Source: Marthasterias glacialis
Taxonomy: Eukaryota; Echinodermata; Asteroidea; Forcipulatida; Asteriidae
NCBI GenBank assembly: GCA_911728455.2
Contig: OU452219.1
Coordinates: 12,552,397 to 12,616,396, forward strand
Direction of reading: 5' to 3'
Length of the DNA: 64,000 nucleotides
Shown: positions 21,238 to 33,200 of the stretch, one piece after another
Position numbering within the stretch: position 1 is the stretch's first letter
Layout: every line of letters begins with the position of its first letter
Notes under the pieces: model-generated
What the model was told of the DNA's origin: nothing
What the model saw: the letters and a program-made list of their open reading frames with translations, nothing else
The model's database searches: none
Program-made: the position numbers and the translations under genes

Positions 21238-24200
21238 GTATGACTTATGATCATACAGCTGTACAGTCATCCATACTTATATGTCTTGTTAATATTAGTT
21301 ATGTAACATTATTATTAATAATATGACTAGACCCGGTAACTGGGGCGCTGTACTCCTTTTTTGAGATTTTGACATTATCTGTCGTACTAGCGCCCCAGTC
21401 TGTGGTATATTTGGAAAGTGCTGCGAAGCGTTTTTTTCTGAATCAGTTACAAAATTGTCAAAATTGCGACAAAGACTCGACAGAATTGCTTGAAAATCGC
21501 CTACTGGCTTCTCCAAGTATGTACGGTGAAATAAAATGCATTTAATTGTACTCACGATCATTTTTGGTCCTCCAAATCGATGATTTTTAGCCCACTATCA
21601 CGCATATATCAAATGTGCCGTTAGAATCGCCATTTTGAATGTGATACTCAACGACTGTTTCCTTATGTGTATAAACGCTGCGAGGATTGCATGTTCGCTG
21701 AGGCCCTGACTTTCATATTGTTTTCCGCGCAGTCAACACAGGATACCAGGCTGTGTGTAGCGCCAGTGTTCGCTGATGCCCTGACATGCATATTGATTTG
21801 CGCAGTCAATGCAGGATACCAGCTGTGTGGCCTCATGATGGTCATTCCCAACCCATTGCTTTGAACACTCACACCCATTCCCCACCCTCACACACATCCC
21901 TTACCCTCCCAACCCCAACCCTCACATCCATTCCCCACCCTCACACACATCTCCTACCCTCTCACACCTATTCCCCACCCTCACACACATCCCCTACCCT
22001 CCCAACCCCAACCCTCACACCCATTCCCCACCCTCACACACATCCCCTACCCTCCCAACCCCAACCCTCACACCCATTCCCCACCCTCACACACATCCCC
22101 TACCCTCCCAACCCCAACCCTCACACCCATTCCCCACCTTCACACACATCCCCTACCCTCCCAACCCCCAACCCTCACACCCATTCCCCACCTTCACACA
22201 CATCCCTTACCCTCCCAACCCCAACCCTCACACCCATTCCCCACCCTCACACACATCCCCTACCCTCCCAACCCCAACCCTCACACCCATTCCCCACCCT
22301 CACACACATCCCCTACCCTCCCAACCCCAATCCTCACACCCATTCCCCACCCTCACACACATCCCCTACCCTCCCAACCCTCACACCCATTCCCCACCCT
22401 CACACACATCCCCTACCCTTTCAACCCCAACCCACACACCCAAATTTTCCTACCCTCACACACACCTCCTCTTTCATACTCAACCCTACCAACCAACCCC
22501 TACCCTCGAACCAAGTCCCTACTCTCATACCCATCCCCTACTCCCACACTTCTTCCCTACCCCCTTATGCCCCTCTCCTAATAAGTTATAGTTGTGGCTT
22601 TGTACCAAACCTTCAACTTTCATGTAGGCCTCCAAATTACATCATTAGTTAAGAAATGAAACTTAACAAGGGATAGGTTTGTGGTAGCACCATTTGTAAA
22701 ATCTCTTTTGAGTGGTAGTGAGGAGACAGTCTCCTAACGACGAATAGAGCATACTATCCGAAACGCTGAGTAAACAGCCAGCCCTTCTCAGCAGAGCCAC
22801 CACCACTCAAAAGAGATTATACACATTGTGCTACCGCAAACCTATCCCATTATAGTTGAGAACTGTTTCATGTTTGTATCTCATTTTGCATTATGCAGTA
22901 CTTTTTGTGTAAGGTGATTATGTGAATTCATGCAACACATGTTCATATCAAAACTCGACTTGATGTGGTGTAGCACATCAAACTCAAGTCCTTGTGGCTT
23001 AGTCTCAGAGTAAGGGTTTGGATCCCGGCCACGACATTAATAGTGTTCTTCAGCAAGACACATTTACTAAAATTGCCCACCATCATCCAGGGATAAATGG
23101 TACCTGCAAAGGTAGAGATCGTTGATGTGAATGATTAGCAACCTGTGCGCCCATTTGGTTGCTGCATACTTCCAAGGAGTTGAGATGGTTTTGAAAATGC
23201 AGGGCCCAATGAATAATAGTATTAATAATACCGGGGTCTTATATAGCGCACGTATCTACCAGCAATTAGGTACTCAAGGTGCTTATTATTGTTAATTTCT
23301 ACCACAGGTTTTTGAATTTTTTAATTATGAGACTCATTTATGTAGCACCTTATAAGGGTTTTACAAGGTGCTATGATGCATTCAGTTATTCATAGTTTAT
23401 TTAATATGCTTGTTTTGTGGTTTTGATTATCACTAAAAAAGATGAGAGCACCGCTGATATAACTATGCATAGCATTGCATCTGAAATACGAGACCACCCA
23501 TGCCTGCCCTCCAATGCTGTAGTGAAGTCTGAGATGATACGCCATCCGACAGTAGGCGAGGTGGGTACAACTGCAGTGTATAAATGTCATCTTTAACAAC
23601 AACCCCTAGCTCTGACCATAGAGCTACATGTAGCTCTATGCTCTGACTGAACTCTACTCTGGAAACCTTCTGGGTACGATGTCATTGGACATAAGGGCAC
23701 CCTCCGATAAAGTCCACAAAGAAGGCTGCCTATTGTCTAATCCAATGTGTTAGCTTACAAAGCTGTGTGTCTTGGGTGTTACGTTACCGTTTTACCACAA
23801 AGATCGGGGAGAGATGATGCAAAAGAATAAGGTCTATTGCAATATGACAGAGTTCCGACTTGTGTAGAAATTCAACAGCAGGTTTCCTTTAATCTCTGTT
23901 GCACTGAGAGGTTAGACTCGTCCATTGTGTGGGGCATTACTAGGTAAGTATGTTTACAGGCACACTGTCATATTTAGAGTCCAACTCCAAGGGTGTCTTG
24001 ATGTGTTTGACTTTGTCATGCTGAGGAGGAAACTTTTTAGGTATAAATCCAGTGGGCAGGGGTTTCAATATTCATTGAATAATTTAAACTGTTACGTATT
24101 TAACAATTTTGTTAGGACCTGTGCAACTTGCCAAAAGATATTTCAAAGCGCCTAATGCTTTATTTCAGAAATCAGATCTGCCGTTGACAGTTTTCCAAAG

Positions 24201-27200
24201 TTGATGAAAAGTAAGCGCCAAAAAGAAGCTGAATAATTGACTGATTAACCTGACAAAGCGATTGCCGTTAACATTAATTACTCATACCTGTTGAGCTTGA
24301 AATGTTGCCTGTCAGGTTTATTTATTAGAAAAACAAGAAGGAAATGACATAAAACCGAGTCATAAACCATGCAAAAACGAATGGTATTTTTCTGCTTGTA
24401 ATCCATTTATGCTCAGCCATACCTCTCCACTGTCTTCCCCCCTTGTAGTTTGCGGCCCTGGATCCAGTCACTGTGGTCTCGGTGGATAAGTTCTTATATG
24501 AAGATGATGAGGCCATTGATGAGATGTGTGATGAGGGAATGCTGAGCAGGAACTACTGTCTAGAGTGTGGCTCACACCGCTGTGCTCCCCTCAGTGAGTC
24601 ACCACTGTGGTTTTTTACTTTAAAGTACAACTTGGACGAAATCTCTCACGTTGACTTGACCGTTGAACCTTGTTTATGTTGTGTTTAATATTATTATTAC
24701 ATTAATATCAGTATAATGGTTTTCTTCCCTGTAATATTTTGAATTTTGATTGGGACACAAAAAAACTCCCTTCTTTGATTTTTGAATGAGTGATGTATTT
24801 TCCTGCATTTGCCCGAGCGCTTTCAGGGTGTCTACCCAGCAAAGGCCCAAAGAAATTCAGTACAATTCAAGTACCAGTGGACATGTAAACCTTTCATTGC
24901 ATCTAGGCTAGATAACGGAAATTCCTTGCTCTATGGTATCAACAAAGCTCATCAAAAAACCACAAAATGTTTAGAGTGTTGCCGCTTGCACATTAATATC
25001 AAAAACCCGTAATATGATCCCTGTACACCTGTCGTTAAACAGTTTCACTGGCTTCCAAGTCTGTCAAATAATTCACTTCAAGAAATCATGTTGTTTGCCT
25101 GGAAGACTACAATGTATGAATGACAAAAGACCACCGTATCTCGAGGAAGTTCTCTCATCTTATATTCCAAGTCACAGTCTTCAATCTACAAACAAACTTC
25201 TTCTAACTGCTCCTAAAACTACCACATCTTATGGTGATCTTGCCTTTTCTGTACTGGTTCCCAAAATCTGGAAGTCTTTACCATTGAATATCCGAGCTGC
25301 AGAATCTCCGGACATTTCCAGAAGCATGACTGACTCTCTAGTTGTTGTCTTTATCCTCTTGATTTTGACAGTGCATGTAAATCTCTCTTATTATGCTTTA
25401 TATTATACACTTTCTTATCATGCTCTTAATTAGATACCTTTACACTTCGTTTTTGTAGTTTTAAGTATTTTGTAAAGTACCTTGTCTTTTTTCCTTTATT
25501 AATTTTTTTCCAGCGCCTCAGAATATGTTTGGTCACAGATTGATGGCGCTTTCCAAATTTCTTCTTCTTATTATTATATTACCACAATGAGATGTCATGT
25601 TTGGTCAAATATTTCACTTATGTACAAATTTTACAACTAGAATTCATTATTTAATCATTAATGTTATCTCCGGGTAATATAAAGAAAAAGTAACTGAACA
25701 TGTTGAAGAAGCTACTTTTTTTCCTTTTTTTTCTTTTTTTGCACACTTCTGCTAAAACCCTACTTTAAACACTGACAACTCTGGTTTGTAAATTGTTTTA
25801 TATTGTTTATATCCACAAACATTTAGTGTCCTTTAATTCCCTGATAGTTCTTCCAGCAGAAGACCCTTTATTTGATTTGTCACAATAGATTCATGACTGT
25901 TTTATGAAATAATTCTGGCAAACTGGAGGATTTTGTTGTGAAGTTCTTCATGTAGAATCCTGATGCTGTACCTTTTCTTTACATCAGCTGATCATTTGTT
26001 TCTATTTTATTCAACAGATTTTATATCCCATTCTGCCTCTTTGCAGCAGCTGAGGTTCATTTTCCAGAAAGCCCTCCCTGACTTGAATGGCAAGACAGTC
26101 GTTGACATAGGCTCAAGACTAGGACCTGTCCTATATGGGGTAGGTGTCTAATTCAATGACATATTTATGCTTCCGCAGACCTGCCAATAGACCGTTTCGG
26201 CCTGTCAATCAAACTGTGCGCATTGACCAATTGGATCACGCCTTTTAGTCATGTGACCTTGGTCAAACTCGGTCATACGTGCAGCATAAATGTATACAAA
26301 CTAAGGTGTGAGGGCGGGGCTTGTTGCCAAAGCCGGAACGGTTGAAAAAGGACAGCATATCTCATTATGAGATTATGAAGCCAAGTCCAAATCAGTAGCT
26401 TCAGCTTTGGCTGTTTCTACGCAGTTTATTTAAGTTTGGTTTTAACAGCCAAATCCATATATGGCTTTTATTTTTTGGTGATATGGGTTTTGAGGCATTG
26501 TTCAATGTTGTATGGTGAGGTATTGGTTTGTGGAGTATATTTCGGAATTTGGGGGTACAACTTAGTTCTGAAAAGAGATATGTCCTGCTTATTAAGTATT
26601 ATAGCACACCTCTCCCTGGTTCTTTATCCTGATTGGCTGAAACACGGTCATGTGGGGTGAACTAATATAACCTAGTGCATGGCATCTGCACCACCGTGAA
26701 CTTGTCGCGCGTCAATGCACCGCACATGCTTCATTTGGGGGAATTAGTTTGCAAAGCGGGAAATAGTTTCCAGAACCCCAAAACAATTGACTGGTAAACA
26801 GCGCCCTCAAGAGGTTTACAATGCATAACAGTTTAGTTGTAAAACCGTGCGTCCTGAAAATATATTTTTGTTCACATGACATTTTGGACTGCGGTGTGTT
26901 ATAAAACACATATGGACTGGCATTATTCGGCGTTAGGGCACGTCTATGCACCCCTCGGGCCTGTGAGTAACCAGGAGACGACCCTATTTCCCTCGGCCTT
27001 TGGCCTCAGGAAATAGGACCCTCTCCTGGTCACAGGCCCTCGGGGTGCATAGACGTGCACTATTGCCCCCATTTCCAGTACATATGTGTATACTATACCT
27101 GATAGTAGGAAATCGGCCGGGACTACTACTACTTTCGCTTAGTGGATCGAGGGGACTTTTCGTGATTAACTTCACTGCCGTAGAGTGAGTCTAAATTGGT

Positions 27201-30200
27201 TTCAACGTTTCGACTAGCCTGCTCTAGTCATCATCAGGAGATGCTTGACGTAGCAGAATAATAACAGGACATGTTCTTAGAACAGTCTACTGTACATATA
27301 GCAAAGTAGATATAATCACGTGATGTTATCGCAAAGCAAATATACAGTGTAACTGTTAGTACCCCCTCTATTGGCAGACAATGAACACAAATCTTCCTGT
27401 CAGAAAGTCCCTCAGTGAAAGTTTGCAGCCTATAATTTGTGCATTTCCTCCCTGTCATCAGGGAGATCCTGGCCAGTGCAAAACCTTGATATGAATGTGA
27501 TTGATAAGATCACCCAGTGGGCTTCCATCCAGGGGCCACGTCCCTCTGTAACGCCCCTTACGGCTGTGTGGTGTCAGCTGTGTGGTGTAGCGCTGTTACG
27601 CCGCAGCATAATAGGGGCTGGTTGGTGGGGACTCGCCGGTTGTGATGATAGGTACCTGGTAATATGACTCCAGTATGATGACAATTGCTGTAGGGTGTTG
27701 GCATGCACCAAAGATTTTAGGGACTCTGGAAAGGGATGGGACAGTCAGTATGGTCAAACATGAGTTCAGTTACTCCCCACGGAAATGGCAACTTTTTTTC
27801 TGGTGAACTAACATGCCCCCTGAAAGGGGACACGTTCACCCCTGAAATTATGCATGCAGTAAATGCTTACCCTTTATCAATGTGTGGACAGTGATTTTGT
27901 CTAGGTATACATGTACACGAATGGTTATTGCTAGAGACAGTGTCAAGTGTATATTGGCAGTAGTCCAAGATTTTTTTACACACATTGCTTTAAATTCTGC
28001 GGTGCAGCTGTCTTGCAGGCCTGGAGTTTCATCATTGAGAGGGTAGGGGTTCATTTTGAAGAGGGAACTTTCATTGGAAAAACTTGAAGTGTTTGGGAAA
28101 GTTTTGAAGAGGGACCAAGACCAAGGCCATAGAGGCCATTGCCTCTGTGGCCTGCAGGTAATTCCAGGCCCTGGTTTTCCTTTAGTAATCAAAGCTTGAA
28201 AGGAACTACAAATGGCTTGAATCTGCATCGTTTACAAACTTTATCATCTACATATATGTAAAAGATGAGAAAACATGCGCACAGAGACAAAAACTGTTGC
28301 TAAATTTCTTTGAATAGTGTGATCAGAATATCAGCTTTTTAGTGTACTGTACATGGACAGGCTTTTTCGTTTTTGTGGATTAAGCCCTACAGGGACAAGA
28401 CGGACGATAGGAAATTCACTTAGTTTTTCAGCCATCAGGATTTTTGAAGCTATCATAAGAAAAGAGGAATCAGTGAGATTTATTAACCAAAGGGATTGCT
28501 TAAGAGTGTTAATGCTACACTACAAGCTTACAACCACATCAAGACTTTTAGGAATCTCAGACTCAGAATGGAGCAGAAGAATGATGAACCACAAATACTG
28601 ACTTGTTTGACCCTACTTGCCAGAATGAGACCTTGCTCTGTGCTCCTCTGTTCAATAAAATTTGCTCAGAGATGGCAGCAAGTCGTCTTTTGCAAGTCCA
28701 AGTCAAGTCACAAGTCATTTGGTCCAAATCTTAAACGTTTATGCGGTCACTCGAGTAGCTTCTGACTTGCACTGGTAACAAGTCATTTTTTTGCAAGTCC
28801 AAGTCAAGTCACAAGTCAATGCTGGTAGTTACAAGTCAAGTCACAAGTCACCAAAACAGGGACTCGAGTCAGACTCGAGTCCAAGATGAATGACTCAAGT
28901 CAACAACTTTGAATTTTCATTATTTGACCATGAACAAGCATCATTCACTTCCCCTTTTTTTAAGGTATGTAGTTGAACTTTTTCTTTCACAGTAGAAAGA
29001 GGGTGATTGTATATTATAAAAGATCATCATGTATCCTTGTCAAAGTAGGGCGGGGGCGGGCGGGGGGGGGGGGGGGGGGGGGGATTGGATAGGCTGGGTA
29101 CATTCTGAAAACCTTGGGTGAGTTTGACCCTGAGCTAAATCAATCACTATTGAGGAACAGGCCTCTCAAGAGCAGCTGTGTTCCTCCAGCAGCAGACGGT
29201 ATTAATTAAAAGGGTTTCAGAGAGTAGTCAGGATGGCAGAACATTGAGAGTCAAGGAGCCACCCATGCCCCTTGGAATTAGTTCCAGATTGGGGACACGG
29301 TACTCAACCTGGGGGGGGGGGGGGGGGGGGGGGAAAAAAAAACAGTAAACTGGTGATCGCTGACCGCCCGTCCTCTTGTCCTCTACATGATCAGGGTGTT
29401 TTTTTTCAGTCGGGGTCAACATGCAATTTTTTTTATTTTGTAATGCAACGTTTTCATTTGACAGCTTTTCATTCAAATCTGAAGCTTTAATCTCTTGTTA
29501 TGGGAACCTACATTTAAAACCCAAAATACACATATAATTGTTACTTTTTAGGTTTGTAACAGTTTGCATCACGTCTGATTCATAGTTGATGTAAATGGTG
29601 GGAACATGATACCTGGGGGGTGTGGGCTTCTATCAACAGAAAATTGGTGACTGCCCATCCTCTACATGATCAAGTTTGGTTTTGAAGTGAGGGCTAACAT
29701 CTGATGTCTTTATTTTGTAACACAACTTGTCCGTTTGAAGACACTTGCTCTCTAACTATGAAAAGTTCAATCTTCTGTTACAGTAAAGCCCGGTTCACAC
29801 TACACGCTAAAGCAAATACGAAGCGAAATTTGGTGACGCAACATCACAGTACGCGCTGTTGGGCAATTGTGACACAAGAAAATTCTCTTCGTTTTCACAA
29901 TTCGCATTAAGTGTGAACCGGGCTTTACTCACACAAAAACAAAAACATATAAAAATATGTCATAATTACAATAACAACTTTCAAGTTCATAATGGTTTGT
30001 ATCACGTCGGATTTATAGTTGATGCAGTTAGGAAGCAAAGTTTGAAGTCACAAAGTTGCTGTGGGTTATTCACTCAAGTAGAACTGTTCACAGACTCCTG
30101 ATACCTTTGGCACGAATTCCATTACAGTTCTCCAGTGTGTTTCATCCCTCAATCTAAATTCACCTTAAGTGGACACCATGGTGAACTACCAAATTTAGTT

Positions 30201-33200
30201 TTCTGAAGGTTGATGTTACAAATTGCTTTATCTTCAAGCAAACTTGAATCCTCAATTCTGATTGGTCGATCCATAGAAACAAGAGTGTGATATGTAGTCA
30301 TATTGTACGGCCCATATCACACCCTGTTCTCTAACACGCTGTTGTTACGCACTGTTCTAACTCCCATCATCAGAATTCATTGTAAATTCACTGTAAATTC
30401 AAAAGTGGCGCTTTTGCGTGAAGAGAAATTTGTTATCACACGTGCGCTCGTGGAATACGGAAAATATTGCCCATCTGCATCCCACATCCAACTCGGCCTG
30501 CGGTCTCGTTGGATATGGGTCGCAGAAACACCATTTTTTCCATATTCCACTCGGGCTTTTGTGATAACTATTATATTCTCGATTTGGTTTTGAATAGATT
30601 AATGTTCCTTACATCAATACATGATTTTTGATGACTTGTGCTGTCTTTATTTTTCAGTAAAGAGAAATACATGTAAACACAAATACAAAGTTCAGGACAT
30701 AATTATCTCTGCTAAACTACATCCACAATGAGGTTTTTATGAAATTCTTCACAGACATGTAATGTGGCAGTCGCTTGTCTTTGCCGATGGCCAAATATCA
30801 AATTTGGCTCCAGCGATCGTCACCGATCTTTCACCTTTCAGCAAACATTCCTTATCTATTTGAAGGCACTAAATGAAGTCGCGTACTGCTTAATTAATTA
30901 TTCATTGGGATCCAGTACGCTGCATTCAGAAGAAATCCTAACATCTCGGTGGCAAATTCATAGTAATAGGTTGATGGTGTTAAGAACAGATGGGACTTGA
31001 TATTGTAGGCCACAAATAGACAGAAGCCCACCCTCCTGTTATGAGGAAACTAGTCATGGATTTTCCATTTCCTGGGAAAAACCACATACAAACAAACTTG
31101 TTCCCATTTCCTGCTACACATGGCCGTACGCTCAGCGTGCTTTTAAAAGTACCAACAGAAGTGTGATGACCCCGCAGTGTTCACAGGTTTCTCTTATGAG
31201 GGGATTGGGGGCTTGGTCACTGTTAATTGATATAACCCATAATGAGCTTCATTAACAGCGACCACATGTGGTCATTATTTGCACTAATGACCGGATCCTC
31301 GATCTTTTTCCCCTATAAGGAAATGTCAATAATAAATTTCAAGCTTTCCTTTACCCACACCCGCCTGACTGGTCACAGTACCTAAACACGGTCCCTGCCT
31401 AAGCCCATGTGGCACTCACTGCTACATTAAAGCAAACGTTCTTTACTTACCTATCAACTAAAGATATCCCAACAAATTGTGTACCTTTGGAAAGAGCAAA
31501 CTCTCTATAATGTGAAACATATTTTTTGATGTTTTCCATCTGATACCACTAGTAATGAGGGTGTAGAGAAAGATATTAACTAAGGTCCAGGTTCATACTT
31601 TAAGTGAAGCGAATTTTTCTCGCGTCACAATTGGAAAATATCGCATGCTGATTGTTTGCATTTACATAAATCTGCTTTGTATTCACATTCGCGTGAAGTA
31701 TATGAACCGAGCACTGTTGTTCATCCACAGGTTTTCCTGTATAGTAGGAAGCTGTGTGTTCTATGGGAAATCCGGTTGATGCGCAGATATATGATAGGTT
31801 ATACATGTAAGGTGGCTTGTTTGTGTTTGACTATTATTCTGTGTGACAGACTGAATCTTTCGATGAGTCACGTTGTTGTTGAATATTTGTAGGATTGTGT
31901 CAAATGACCACAACCCAAAAGAAATTTGCTCAGCACGACAACAAACTTGCGTGCCAGAAACGGGTAACTAGCCGCAGTGCCATATCATTTTCATTGTTTT
32001 GACTGGTGCCCCTCGAAATTGCTTGTGTAGTGGGCTTACTTACTAAAAGCTGGGCTATTAGTTCGTGCTTAACAGCTTTAGGAAGTTAGGCCGTGGACAA
32101 ATGTACAAATATTGACTGTTTTGATTGCTATGGTTAAAACTACGATTCCTGAGCAGTTTATTTTCTCGAGGCAAACCCCATATAAAATAGAATGGTCTGG
32201 GGATCACTGAGGGAGTTTAACCATAGCACAAGAAAAAAAGTTATTTTTTTTTTATAACACCCCAAACATTACACTAATATAGACGTCTAGGTACCAAGAA
32301 GCTACTGTTGCTATGGGTATATTACACTGGTTGCTGTGGGTATAGTGCAATGTACATTGGTAGTTGTGGGTGTAGTGCGTTGCACTTGCTTGGCTTTCTA
32401 GACTTGAGACTTATCATGTGATGTGCTCTTAACCAATCACGAGGCAGAATCTAAGTATGGGGTGTTATAACATTAGTTATCACACAAGCGCGAGTGGAAT
32501 ACGGAAAAATATAGCACTTTTGCGTCCCATATCCAATAAGGCTGAAGGCTGAGTTGGATATGGAACACAGACACGCTGTACTTTCCGTATTCCATGAGCC
32601 CACATGTGATAACAAGTTTATCTTCAAGCTAACTTGACACACAATACACAATTAACAGAACAGCCTGTAATATTGGTATATATCACACTCTTGTTTCTAT
32701 GGATTGACCAATCAGAATCGAGGATTCAAGTTTGCTTGAAGATGATATGAATTATTCCATGCTTGTACTTATATAGTAACTTCTTGTTCCTTTTCGAATC
32801 ATTATCTTTCCCAGGCATACTTCTACAGTGGTGCATCAAAAATTGTCGGAATTGAAATCAACCCAGAGTTGTGTGCAGTACAAGAAGACATCCTCAAGAA
32901 ATTCAGCCTAAGAGATCGTATTCAGGCAAGTGGAAGAAAAAGATCAAAAAGGAGGTTGACACTGGCTTTGTATTTTTGTGAATACAATTCAAAAAGACAC
33001 TGCTCAGAAGGTCTTGTTACGGCCACCATCAGTCAAGGGACTTCCCATTTAATTTTTTCTCCTGCGTGAGTTCAAGTAGGGTTTTTAAAATTAAATTCAT
33101 CACATTACTGATTTGATTTCCTCCAGAAGGAGCACATGTGATTTTTTGATTTTATTTTATTTATTTTTATTTTATGCAATTCGCCTATCACAAGGCCCAA

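Larger units (their letters stand above)
26140..32814 (+). other. Intron 4 of the methyltransferase-like gene
   Basis: 6.7 kb with no exon-like segment recognised. Contains MITEs (26934, 28013, 29782), G-runs near 29060-29083 and 29311-29333, a degenerate repeat at 28675-28910 and paired palindromes at 30232-30575 and 32463-32752. Confidence 0.8.

Noticed and set aside
21786-22652. 288-codon Pro/Thr/His-rich open frame
   Set aside because: It is the translation of a 53-bp minisatellite with no stops in any forward frame.
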